Assembly: GCA_039105265.1 (NCBI GenBank)
Contig: JAPFFF010000010.1
Coordinates: forward strand, 806,001 to 870,000
Direction: 5' to 3'
DNA from: Tritrichomonas musculus
Taxonomy: Eukaryota > Parabasalia > Tritrichomonadida > Tritrichomonadidae
Length of the DNA: 64,000 nt
Below, piece by piece: positions 1-10,700 of this stretch. The position numbers and the translations under genes were made by a program. The first letter of the stretch is position 1. Every line of letters begins with the position of its first letter. The notes beneath the pieces were generated by a model that had not been told where the DNA came from, did not search any database, and saw only the letters and a program-made list of their open reading frames with translations.

Positions 1-48
1 TTTTTATTTGTTCAAAATATTTTTTTTTTTAAATTATTTAACATAGGA

Positions 49-75
49 CACTTTTTGAGCGAAGCTCAAAAAGTG
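49..75. repeat. Perfect 12-bp hairpin
   Basis: The arms CACTTTTTGAGC and GCTCAAAAAGTG are separated by three bases. A related short inverted repeat, AAAAAGTG...CACTTTTT, occurs near 62,826-62,850. The function is unknown. It could be the end of the decayed transposon that follows, or a simple palindrome. Confidence 0.5.
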
Positions 76-170
76 GCAATTCTTGTATAAATATAGTAAC
101 GAAAGCGTTAAAGTTTCAAATTCACTTTAAGTGATGAAAAAGTTATATGACCAAGGATCATTTTTGAAAA

Positions 171-860
171 ATGTCAATGCATTCTGTTTTAATGAAACTT
201 CCAGTTATAGAAAGGCGTGAATTCATAAAGAAAATATATGGATTTTCCCTTAACACAGTGAATTGTGCGATTGAAAATCCAATGCAAAAAGAAATAATTT
301 ATGAATCAAAAATTTTAGAAGCCTATATAGTTTTTATACATTCAAAAACCCTATTAATATTAATGAGCAATATGCGAGAGAAATAAGAAGAAAAAATATA
401 AATTTGTAGTTCAAAAAAAAGTTACGATTAGTTTTCATATATGGCATAGCAGCAGCAAAAATATACAATTGGACAACTTTCCATTTTGAAAACAACTCTC
501 TTTTCTGAAACGTGGCGTTTTCTGATGAGAGTTGGGTAAACTGCTATAATTAGAATGAAAATATGTTCTCAAAAAACCAAGCCATTCCCACCAAAAGTCA
601 TGATCTGTGGTGCTTTTGGATGGAACTTCAAGAGCCAGACGATGTTATTTTTGGCTCAAACGTAATCAAAGACCCTGGTAGGGGCTGAGGGGCTGGAAAT
701 TTTCTTTTCCAACAGGACAACGCCTCAGTGCATAATTCCAAAGAACCCAAAATCAATCTAAAGAATTGGGAGTAAATGTTCTTGATTGGCCTCCATATAG
801 CCCAGACTTCAACGTCATAGAAATTATTTAGGCTATAATTGAAAGTGTTTTGGAATACTT
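171..860 (+). pseudogene. Dead Tc1/mariner-type transposase
   Basis: Fragments of a DDE transposase can be read in more than one forward frame. The first catalytic block reads FSDESW near 515-530. The second reads QQDNASVHN near 705-730. The third reads PPYSPDFNVIE near 790-825 in a shifted frame. Spacing and order fit the IS630/Tc1/mariner superfamily, which is abundant in trichomonads. An open stretch at 171-386 may be the N-terminal DNA-binding part, but I could not match it to a helix-turn-helix. Several stops and at least one frame change interrupt the reading, so no functional protein is made. Terminal repeats and TA duplications were not identified, and the true limits are uncertain. 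The family call rests on the three catalytic blocks and is fairly secure; the limits are not. Confidence 0.75.
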
Positions 861-1139
861 GACGTACCACATCATCATTTTATCACCTCATTTTTATTTC
901 ATGCCCGCTCGACAACAAGTAAACAACAAAGCTATGATATCCGCTACTAGCAATCCGCTTGCTAATACGACTAAGCAAAATACAATTACTACCAAGAAGG
1001 CCTTTCCAATTTTTAGGCCAATCAGTAATAATACTATACCTAAATATTCCATTTATCGCTGTACGTAAAACATTTATACAAATACAAAAAACTCAGATAA
1101 AAGAAAAACTTCGTTGTTGTATTGAGGTTTTCTTTGTAA

Positions 1140-1480
1140 TCAATTTGGCATACCGATATACATTATTATTCAAAAGATAATTTGGAATTGGTGAAATATT
1201 TATATACTATAATGGATGACAGATCAAGATTTATCGTTGGTAATGTAATTTTATATAAAAAAAATTGCAAACAGTGCATTGAAATTCTATCAGAAAATAT
1301 AAACGAATATGGGCAACACTTAATTATGTGGGATGATAATAGAGGTGAAAATACAGGTTTATAAATGTTCAATTTCTTGGAAAAAAAATTATCTAGTCGT
1401 CACTGAGACATATAACTCACAACAGAATGGGAGAATCTAAAATTTTTGAAAAACTAGAAGATTTTAAAATCTTCAAGGAA
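1140..1480 (+). mobile_element. Integrase-like (rve fold) remnant
   Basis: A forward reading contains blocks typical of retroviral-type integrase/transposase cores: WHTDIHYY, then YTIMDDRSRFIVGN, then WDDNRGENTG, and a later QQNGRI-like block near 1,425. These match the usual WxxDIxY, DxxSRxI, DNGxEF and NGxxExF landmarks. The element is a broken fossil. Which class of element it came from (a DNA transposon with a retroviral-like integrase, or a virus-like element) cannot be decided from this fragment. No terminal repeats were found. Confidence 0.55.
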
Positions 1481-1605
1481 GATATTGCTTTATACATATT
1501 TCGATGTAAATTGATTCGGGCTGATATGATATTAAAGGGAAACAAATTACGAAAAAAATTATTATGATTAATTACTTTAATATACGTTACGGTAGTTTCA
1601 GCATA

Positions 1606-1636
<31 letters not shown>

Positions 1637-2090
1637 CTGATGAAGTTGGTTTTCTTTCTTATCTGATCGATAATATTCATTCTAGATATAAAGAAAAAAT
1701 GATTGTATCTTAAAATTAAATTGAGTGCATTTGCCAAACAGCAGTTTCAGTCGAAAAGTTTATTGTCAAATGCTGAAATCAAGTTTCCAGCATATTAATA
1801 TATTATGCCATTGAATTATTACTCCATCCAAAAATCACGAATAAGATTGAATATGGTTTCTTGCAAAAAAGCATTATAGACTTTGGCTAGATTAATATGC
1901 TGAATAAAAATGACACTATTTTAACGTCGTTATATAAAATAAATGTGAAATTGAAGTAATTCTGGATTTTTTTGACATAAAGAAAAAAATTCGGAATTTA
2001 ATATATGAAAGCATATATATGTCATATTTCAAATTTCTTATGCATAAACATTGGCAAAATTAGATTTATATTCATTGGGAATGCTAGAAG
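1480..2090. other. AT-rich stretch without a gene
   Basis: This stretch holds a T-run followed by an A-run (about 1,604-1,637) that can fold back. I see no coding signal, no RNA gene and no repeat shared with the rest of the window. Confidence 0.5.
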
Positions 2091-2099
2091 AAAAACTAC

Positions 2100-2740
2100 A
2101 ACCTATATACAAGTTTACAATAAATTGCGAAGGCGATTCTATTACGCAGAGCTCATGTATTTGTAGAATTCAGAGCTCTAGAAGCCAAGCTAAAAGTCGT
2201 TAATACTGATAGATCGAAAAGGCTTCTTGAACTTGCTCAAATCCGTTTGATACAACTACAGATTTGAACTTTTTGAAAAAATGCTACTATTTAACCAAAG
2301 CAGGTTTTCATGAAAAGATCGAAAGATTTCCTCATGTTTCAGAAGAAGATGCAACAAAAAGTTTGGAAAATGCAACGTTATTGATAAAAGAAACAGAATT
2401 CATAGACTCATTTAAATCAACAATTAAAGAAATATACAGAATTTTGAAAATCCAATAAGATTTTGTCTTCACAGTTAAAAAACTCGGAAATAAAAGAGCA
2501 TCCATGTCTGATAGAAATACATAAATGCATTGATTCAATTCTCAATATTTTGCATTGTACAATTTTTCGTAACTTTATAGCAGAATTATCCATTTTGCTT
2601 GCTTCCGAAGCCTCATCAGAGTGAGTTTTTGCTCATATGAGAGACTTGCTTAATATAAAACAAATAAGACTATCGGAAAAAGCACTTCGTTCAAATATTA
2701 TCCTTGGTTTTTATGCAGAACATGTTAAAGCAATGTAGTC
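2100..2740 (+). pseudogene. Decayed coding region, unknown
   Basis: Protein-like segments follow one another in forward frames: an RAHVFVEFRALEAKLKVV-like piece near 2,140, an open piece at 2,264-2,458 (LKKCYYLTKAGFHEKIERF...), a CIDSILNILHCTIFRNF piece near 2,525-2,580, and a SEKALRSNIILGFYAEHVKAM piece near 2,670-2,735. The pieces are mostly helical, rich in Lys, Glu and Leu, and separated by stops and frame changes. This looks like one old gene that has lost its reading frame. I do not recognise the family. Confidence 0.4.
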
Positions 2741-2851
2741 CTTTTAAAAAGAATAATTAATAAATTTCAAAATATCTGAAAATATCATTCTTATTCTTAT
2801 TCTTATTTTTTTTTTCAATAGAAAAGAAAAAATAATTAAATGTCTTATGAA

Positions 2852-3045
2852 CAGGTATGCTTTTCAAGGACGAGGAAGAGTAATCTACCCGAAAATAATT
2901 TCGGGATCGAGGAGACTCCCGTACTCGGTTTACCCGAGTAAACCCGAGTAAAATAACCATTTTACTCGGCTATCCTCGATCCCGATTTGCACTAAGTATT
3001 CAATTTCCGAGGAAATCTCGAGGATACCCGAGGTTTCAAGTTCGA
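2852..3045. mobile_element. CAGGTATGC-type element end with GC-rich hairpins
   Basis: The segment begins CAGGTATGCTTTTCAAGG, the same sequence that opens the element at 34,233. It then runs into an unusually GC-rich stretch built of CTCGG/CCGAG hairpins. A 12-bp perfect inverted repeat (CGGGATCGAGGA at 2,902-2,913 against 2,973-2,984) encloses a set of smaller TACTCGG/CCGAGTA palindromes. The eight bases before the left end, CTTATGAA, fit the hAT target pattern nTnnnnAn. The right end was not found, so this may be a truncated copy. Nothing coding is seen. Confidence 0.5.
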
Positions 3046-3059
3046 AAAAAAATTCTCAT

Positions 3060-4226
3060 ATATTTTTTTTTCTTTTTTAAAAACTTAAAACTTTAAAATT
3101 GTGTATTAAACGTTTTGAACATCAAATTTTCATAAAAATTAACGTCTTAACATTACGTTAAAATCTTTGAAAAACTACCAATATCAAACAAAAAGCAAAA
3201 TATTCATACAAAAAGTACCTGAATAAATAAAAAACACTCATTGAAAACAACTTTTTATTTTTTTCAAATTTCAATTTATTTCATTTGCTCTTGTTTTCAA
3301 ATAGCAATCGTCTAAATCATTTATTTTCTAATATAGATCTTGATATTCTCAGAATTTTTCTCATTTTTTATATTTTAAGATAAATATCTTAACTAATTAT
3401 TTTTATTTTAGTTAGATACTAAGTAAATGTCAGCTTTATATGATTTAGAATTTAAATCCATGAAGATTTACTCATATAATGGAAGCATAATCTTGATTTT
3501 ACATTGAAATTAAAATTTATTTGGTTAGTGAATCATTATTTGAAATAAATTCTTTTTAAACTGAGTCTTTGTCTTCTAGCTTATTACCCTTCCAACGTAA
3601 TTGGAATTTGATAAAATTCAATGAAAAGAATTATTAAAATGTATAAAAATTTATATAAAAATAAAAACTAGACGATACTGTCACGTTAAAATAAAACTAA
3701 TATTGTGAAATGATAAAATAAAATAATAAAATGATTTAGATGTCATGATGTTGATTGTTTAACGTGATTGCAAAATTTTTGCTGTCAAGAAATTGTTTTA
3801 TTTAAAAATAAATTAATCTTAAAAATCTGTTAATAAAAAATGTGATGTAAAAAAAGTAAAGGTTAAATATAGTTAAACGATTTATAATGATAATAAAGCA
3901 ACTTATAAAATAATTTAGCTGTCACGAAGTTGTATCTAAAAGTAAAATAAATAATAAAGTCAATATTGATAGAAAATATATTACTAATTATGGAAACTTT
4001 TTATATATATTTTAAATATTTATTTGTTTATTTAAATACAAGACACAATTACAAAATATTATTAGATATTTAGATAAAAAAATTGAATGGATCAAAAACA
4101 CGTTGATTTAAATCAATTCAAATCTATAACAAAATAATTGAATGCATTACACAAAAAGTTATAAGAACAGTTAATTTATAAATTAGTATAACTTTATATT
4201 TTTATTAGGTAGAATAATATTTTATA
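3060..4226. repeat. Dispersed repeat A, copy 1 (left part)
   Basis: This AT-rich, non-coding stretch lies in inverted orientation to 61,846-62,280. Shared blocks include CTAGACGATACTGTCACG (3,669 on), repeated CGTGACAG-like motifs, and AATAAAGTCAATATTGATAG near 3,955. Identity is partial, with indels, so the copies are old. The first 500 bases (3,060-3,640) show no match elsewhere in the window. Confidence 0.55.
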
Positions 4227-5159
4227 TATGGCTTAATTTTTGGACCTTTGGACGGACAATTTTTTTGGTCCATTGGACCTTATTAAAATTTTGTAAATTT
4301 TTACCCAAAAAAAATGAAATGAAATCATATATTTTTTATCTTTTTTTTTCCTTTAAATTAAAATTTTTTTTCCTCTAAAATTTGATTTTTTTGAATAACT
4401 TTTTGAACTATTTTTTCAAAGCTACCAAGCTAAAAATTCTCAAAAAATTGATAGAAAATTTACATTTTTTTCGTCAAAATTTCGCCTTGGTCTAAAAAAA
4501 ATTCGCCTTGGTCTAAGTAGTTTTACATTTTGGTCCAAAAAAACCGATTTACCAGTTTTTGAATGCTTTACATGTTATTTTAATAAGTTTACATGGTCCA
4601 AAAAATCTTTTTTCTTTGGTCCAAAATATTCTGAGATATTTTAGTATAAAAGTACTCAAAAATTTGAATACAAATTCATATGCTAATTAATATATATTTT
4701 TATTAAAAAGAATCATTTTCGAAAGATTTATATTTGCGCAAGTATTTATTATTTGCCTAAAATATTAGAAGTACTGGCTTGCTTATATAATTACTAAGAT
4801 AATTAAGTTTATAGTAAATGTAAAATATTTTTTAAATATCTTGTTCAAAAAGATGAATCAAAAGAAGCGCAAATGCTTATATTACCAACTAATCAATTAA
4901 AACACTAGATTGCGCGCATCATTAAATCACTTTCTTAGATTATTTGATCCAAAATACATTTTTATACCAAAAAAACAAAGAGCGCTTAATAAAATAAATT
5001 ATTTATTAAAAAATAATGTCATTATACTCTTTTTTGCTTTCACTTCTTTAGTGTGTATGAAATTTTATTCAATGAAAAGAATTTTGAAAATTTTGATCGT
5101 TTTTCTCTCAAAAAAATGGACCAACTTTTTACTCATCTTGGTCCAAAAATGAAGCCGTA
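4227..5159. mobile_element. Non-autonomous element, 8-bp target duplication (copy 1)
   Basis: The termini read TATGGCTTAATTTTTGGACC on the left and, in reverse complement, TACGGCTTCATTTTTGGACC on the right: 18 of 20 match. ATTTTATA is repeated perfectly on both sides (4,219-4,226 and 5,160-5,167), which gives an 8-bp target duplication. The 933-bp body has no convincing gene. It is studded with TTTGGTCC/GGACCAA motifs, several near both ends. A sister element lies at 56,112-57,313. The 8-bp duplication fits hAT-like or P/Merlin-like transposons; the termini alone do not decide the superfamily. Confidence 0.7.
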
Positions 5160-5219
5160 ATTTTATATTATTGAAAATTAAAGTAGAATAATAAAATGGC
5201 ATTAACTGTTAGGAAATGA

Positions 5220-5360
5220 GGAAAATATTTTAAGATTTCCATTTTAATTTCATATTTTTTTTATTTTCAATTTTGATATTTCATATTGAACGTATATATA
5301 TTTATAAAAACATATTTTCAAATTGTAAAAGTAAGTGCAATGCAGTAATTCAAAAATTTT
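5220..5360. repeat. Dispersed repeat A, copy 1 (right part)
   Basis: This stretch is an inverted match to 61,684-61,811. The clearest landmarks are AAGTGCAATGCAGTAATTCA and a GATATTTCATATTGAACG block, both present in reverse complement with few differences. The 933-bp element at 4,227 sits between the two matching parts of this copy. Confidence 0.55.
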
Positions 5361-5499
5361 TACAATAATTAATATATATATAAAAAAAAAGCAAAGAGGT
5401 ATAGTTTCAAACTCAATACTTTTACTGCAAATTTATATAACCACTAAGCTAGAGCTCTCAAATTTGAAAGGATAAAATATTAATATTTAAAGATAAATA

Positions 5500-5880
5500 A
5501 ATAAATTATTATACAACTTTTTATTAACTTTTTCTAAACCTTGTTCAAAAAATATTACCTCCCTCTCAATTTAAAATATTCATATCTTTATATTTTAAAT
5601 ATGAATTAATTTTTTAAAATTTAATTAATATTATGATAATTATCTAATATACTATTAATGAAGAATGATGCAATTAAATTGTTTGATAAAAAAGATAAAA
5701 TGATTTAAAATTTGAAATGGAGGTAAAGTTTTTTGAACTAAGTTTAAAAAAGTCGTATTCCAATTATTTTCACGTAGACGTAATCGTTAAACGTAATTGA
5801 TTTTTTTTCTTTGTCTATATTATTTAAAAAGTTTAAACAAAACATAATTTTTCCAACCTCCGAAGGGCTTACCTACTTGA
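5500..5880. repeat. Dispersed repeat B, copy 1 (interrupted)
   Basis: Repeat B reads CTTTTTATTAACTTTTTCTAA, then AAAAGTCGTATTCCAATTATT, TTCACGTAGACGTAATCG and AACCTCCGAAGGGC. The second copy at about 35,388-35,547 has these blocks uninterrupted. Here a 207-bp insert (5,538-5,744) splits them. Confidence 0.65.
5538..5744. mobile_element. MITE nested in repeat B
   Basis: The 207-bp insert has terminal inverted repeats of about 28 bases, ACCTTGTTCAAAAAATATTA against AACTTAGTTCAAAAAACTTT, both followed by CCTCC. Comparison with the uninterrupted repeat B at 35,388 shows the exact empty site, CTTTTTCTAAAAAAGTCG. The target duplication is TA, TAA or TAAA; the A-run makes this ambiguous. TAA would suit PIF/Harbinger (Tourist-like) and TA would suit Tc1/mariner (Stowaway-like). 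It has no coding capacity. Confidence 0.75.
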
Positions 5881-6313
5881 AAATTGTTTTCAAAATTGTG
5901 AAAGAAAGATTGCTTTTTTTCAATGATTAATTTTTTTACTCACAATATGAAAGAAAACATAATCTACAAAATTTGGTATTACGGATATAAGGCTTAAATG
6001 TTTTTATATAAAAAAAGGGAGTTCTTTGATTACTCTCTAAAAATATTGAATGCATTCTCTGAAATTAAATCCAGATTTTTTGTGAAACTTTTTTTCTCCT
6101 CTCATTTTTTTTTAATATTCAAGCTTTCTTTTAAAAAAGAAATAATCCAAGAGAAAATCTCAAACACGGTTTTTTACGTTTATTTTGATATTGAAAGAAT
6201 AAATGGTCCAATGATATTAACTCTATGTTTTTATTTGAAAAAAGAATGAATGAAACTTTTTCATTAGAAATTCATTTCACTTTTTCTTTCAATTTTAAAA
6301 ATCTCCTTGTTCA

Positions 6314-7519
6314 ATGCCAATTGAACGAGAATCAGCATATATTTTAATTTTACTTTGCCTTCCTTTACAGTTTAATTTATTCACCGATTCATGGCAGTTA
6401 ATCGCAGTGGAAATAGTTAAAGATTGGAAAGATAAAAAAGAATTTACATATTATGAAAATTATTTTGGGAAAAAAGCAACAATATATGTCGCCACAGTCT
6501 TTTCAATTATATTTATATTTATTTTTTATAAATTAAAAAAAATGAAATTAATCTTATCAGTTACATTTGCCTTAAGTGCGATTACTTGGTTGATTTATTT
6601 TGGAGTAGACGAAAACAATATGTATCTTGTATATACTATACGATCTATACAAGGTGTTTATATGGCTTGTTTTCATGTAGCTTGTTTACCTTATATGATG
6701 AATTTTGTCAAGAATTCAAGTAAATGCTTTTGCGGATGCTTGGTTCAATTTTCAATGTTTTTAGGCTTATTTACCATGAATCTACTTTTTGTTTATTTAA
6801 CTTGGTCAGTGATTGTTGTTATAATGTGCGTTTTATCTTTGGCTTTTTCAGCGCTTATTTGGCTGGTCCCAGAATATCATGTTAATCCGAAATCTATGAC
6901 AAATGAATATATTCATAAAAAAGAAAATTTCAAATTATTAGTAATTATGTTATTAGCAATGTTTTTACAGCATATATCAGGAATTGGAATATTACTTGGA
7001 CAATTATCTAAAGTTTTAGCAGAATTGGGGTTAGATATAGATATGTACCTTCAAACATGCTTGTTTGATTTTGTTGGAACTATAGCTGTTATAAATTCTG
7101 CTTTCATGACAGATATAATTTCTACAAGAAACATGTGGACATTTTCAGCCTTCGGTCTTTGTGTTGGACTAGTTATTTATGGGATAACATTAAAGATTAA
7201 AATGGATAATTGGATCAGTTCTGTTGGGGTTTTTATATATTTCTTGTTTTATGGCCTGGGAGTTGGACCTATTCCTTGGTATTTGAATGGAACATTTTTT
7301 TCTGAAGATGTAAGAATTGAGAGCAGCGGAATAAACTTGTTTTGGAATCTTTTTCTATCTCCAATAATGGATTTTGTTTGGGACAAACTGCGTGAAACAT
7401 TTGGGCAGTTTGGATCTGTTGTATTTGCTCTAATTTCATGTTTTATATCAATGTTTTACGGATTGTTTGTAATTCCAAATGATAATAATGACGATGATGA
7501 TAATATAAACATTTTATAA
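6314..7519 (+). CDS. MFS transporter, sugar-porter-like
   Basis: A 401-residue polytopic membrane protein with about 11-12 hydrophobic segments and short loops. It is probably a solute carrier of the major facilitator superfamily. Sugar-porter traits include an R-IQG-Y segment after the third or fourth helix, the VPEYH sequence at the end of helix 6 (the family has PESPR-like), and GPIPWYLNGTFFSEDVRIESSG before helices 11 and 12 (compare the GPIPW...E.F....R motif of GLUT-type porters). The first helices and the family's D-R-GRR loop are poorly conserved, so the substrate cannot be named. The length is slightly short for the family. The ATG is chosen because TTCA lies directly before it and no earlier in-frame ATG is seen; the stop is TAAA. 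The acidic C-terminus (NDDDDD-like) is probably cytoplasmic. Confidence 0.8.
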   Translation: MPIERESAYILILLCLPLQFNLFTDSWQLIAVEIVKDWKDKKEFTYYENYFGKKATIYVATVFSIIFIFIFYKLKKMKLILSVTFALSAITWLIYFGVDENNMYLVYTIRSIQGVYMACFHVACLPYMMNFVKNSSKCFCGCLVQFSMFLGLFTMNLLFVYLTWSVIVVIMCVLSLAFSALIWLVPEYHVNPKSMTNEYIHKKENFKLLVIMLLAMFLQHISGIGILLGQLSKVLAELGLDIDMYLQTCLFDFVGTIAVINSAFMTDIISTRNMWTFSAFGLCVGLVIYGITLKIKMDNWISSVGVFIYFLFYGLGVGPIPWYLNGTFFSEDVRIESSGINLFWNLFLSPIMDFVWDKLRETFGQFGSVVFALISCFISMFYGLFVIPNDNNDDDDNINIL

Positions 7520-7747
7520 ATGTATATTTCCATTATTATGATATTTATTTGGATTTTTATTTCATCAAAATAATTTTTTTTATTTAAATTTGTTAATCAA
7601 TGAAATAAAAGCATTTTTAAAATTTGAATTTTTGAATATTTTACATTTAACTTTTTATTAAAACTACTCAAAAAATTGAATTTCATCTAATTTTAAACGT
7701 CTGTTAACTAAAAAATAGAATATTGGGATATTTTCTCTTAATTCTCA

Positions 7748-10700
7748 ATGAAACCAAACGAAAAAAGAACTCAAAACTTATATAAAACTCTTTTTTATTC
7801 AGGAAATGTAGAAGAAGAATTTGAAAATATTATTAAAGAATGTGAAAGAAAAATGGCAAAGTATACTGATCCAAATTTTTATCCACAAAAGAGTATTATT
7901 GAAGAAGATAGAGAAAAGTTAAATGAATCTGAGTGGAGGCGTTTAGAAAGACAATATCCTATTAATATTTTTGATAATATTTCACCTGAAGGAATAAAAC
8001 AAGGAAGTTTGGCTGATTGTTATTTTGTAGTAAGTTTGATTTATGCATCACATGACATAAATATGGTCAAATCTTTTTTTCATCCAAAATCATCTTTAAA
8101 ATATGGAGTTGTTCTAGTTTATTTTTGGTTTCTAGGTGAAAGAATTCCTGTAATTATTGATACACAAGTTGCTTATGCTAATAAAAATTCAGAATTTCCA
8201 TTATTTTGTCATCCAAGAACGAATTTTGATTCATGCTGGTTTGTGCTAGTTGAAAAAGCTTACGCAAAGGCATGTGGAGGCTATTCATTCATACAATCAG
8301 GCAGTGAATCATTTGCAATTCATCTCCTACTTGATTATTATTCAACTTTTTTTTCACCAATTGTAAAAATCATTCCTGTGAATTCGCTTGAAGAAGCCGA
8401 AAAAGAAATCGAAAATCCGAATGAAAAAGTATTTAGCATTTTAACTGATTTAAAGAATGAAAAGGCGATGATTGGTACATCAACAAATGATGAAGTTAGT
8501 AGTGATATTCAAGAGGAAGTTGGATTAATAAAAAATCATGCATATAATGTTCTTGACATGAGAGAATCTGAAAACAAAAAATTTATAAAACTCAGAAATC
8601 CCTGGGGAACTGCGAAATACAAGGGACCATTTTCAATCGGCTCTAGTGAATGGACTGAGAAGTTCAAAGAAGATTTGGAATATACTGAGAAAGATGATGG
8701 ATCTTTTTGGATGCCTTATGAAGATTTTTTGAAATATTACGATGAAATCAATTATTCATTAAAAAAAGAAAAAGATTGGAAAGAAACGAGTGTTTATGGT
8801 AAAATTGAAGGATATTTAGATTATCGTTCGCCTTGTGCCAACTTTCCTAGTGTTGGCTGCATTCCTCAATGGACAATTAAATTTAGTCAGAAAACAATTG
8901 TTCGTTTGAGCTATGATATTGCTGGTCCTTTCACTGCTTCTCATAGCATTTATATCTGCAAAAATCATGGATATAAAGTTAATTATCTCAACGTTAAAAC
9001 TGAGATAAAAACAATTACGTCCAATTCTTCTGTTAATGGAATTGAATACGTAATTGACGACTTCAGCGAACCATACACATTCTTCTTAAATCGAAATGAA
9101 GCTAATGATGAGCCAAGCTTGTTTCGTATATTAATTCAATCTCCTGATGTTGGATACATTGTTAAAAAATTCGACGACAATTATAAAAAATGGAATGGTG
9201 TAACTGAAACTGGATTTTTCGATGATAATGAAAGCAATCAATGGGATCCTTTTAACAAAGAAAGGCCACTTTCAACATGTAAGCAATGGTATATTTATTT
9301 TCCTGACTTAAAATATAATGAAAAAACTGAACTGAGAATTCGCATTTATAAGAACAAAACTGAAGGTTCGTTTTATCTGTTTTTCGCAAGTAGCGAGAAA
9401 AGAATCAGATATTCAACTTTGGAAAATATGAATTTTGAAATATATTCAAAAACAAGTTATGAAGAATTTTCAATTCCAATCAACAGAAAGGTTCTTAAAA
9501 ATAATGAAAATTATGAGCCATTTCACTATGCTTTTGCATTTTATAGGAAAGAGAAAAATGATGTAAATCAATTTAAATTCTCTGTTTTAAGTAAATGCAA
9601 GTTTAAATTTGGTTTGTTGGCAGGACCAGATCCAATTAATAATTGCTGTTATCAAGTAGCTGGAAAGTTGTATCATGATGGAAAAGACGGATCTTCTCCA
9701 TACACAAATGGACTTGAAAACATGAAGCAATGGTGTTTGATATTCAAAGAATGGCCAACCAAGTTATATATTGAATATTCAAACAAAAATAAAGTGTCAT
9801 CAAATCATTATATTTATCTTCAGAAAGTGAAAGATAAAGGGCAAAAAATTGGCGTGTTTTATCTTGGATCACTTCATATGAATTCATTAATTCAGCCTGA
9901 TTGTCTTCATGATTTGATTGAATGGGAAATACAAGATAATTCAAGACCATATTCATTGTGTGTATCTCGTGATCCAGCAGATAGTACAAGCGATTATACC
10001 TTAAATATTTTTGGAACAGAAGAATTTGATATGTTTGAAATTAATGATAATGGTTTAGGCAAAAAACTTCCGAAATTTACGCATCCACAACAAGAAAAAG
10101 AGAAAATTGATTTTCCTGAAATTAAATATATTGAACAACCAAATAATTTCACTCCAAAAAGATATAATTCTAAATTACGAATAGATTCAATTTTAAATAA
10201 CAAATCAAAAAGTTCAATAAGCAATTATATATTTAAAGAAATCATTGATCAATGGATGTCTTTAAATCCAAAAAGAAAGGAAATAAGAAACATCGAAGAT
10301 TATCTCAAGTTTGATTTGAAATTTCAATTTCCAAATGGCAAATCAATAACTATTGAAAATTATAATAGAATGACAATCTTTGAAATTTTTAAATCATTTT
10401 ATGATGAAGGTTTTTATTATTCAGAGACAGTAATTAAGAAAAAATTTTATATAGTTCCAGAAGAGGATGAATTTACAGGTGATATATATGAAAGATTAGA
10501 ATGCAATATTATAACTTCAGATATCATTACACTTAGTCATGGTCAATCAAAGTTTTATTTTTTACAAAGTGAATCTGCATCGGAAGCATATAATTTTTTA
10601 AGAGCAATTTATCAAGGAAGTGAATCAATTATAATTTATGATAGAGATCATAAAAAAGTTAAATTTGCAAGTTATTTTAAAGCAGATGAACAATACACAG

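Noticed and set aside
4910-5152. 80-residue forward frame
   Set aside because: It lies inside the non-coding element at 4,227-5,159, starts with TTG and has no protein-like features.
5998-6249. 83-residue forward frame before the transporter
   Set aside because: It is rich in Phe, Lys and Ile as expected for AT-rich DNA, with no domain and no similarity to a known leader. It might be part of a decayed gene but cannot be supported.
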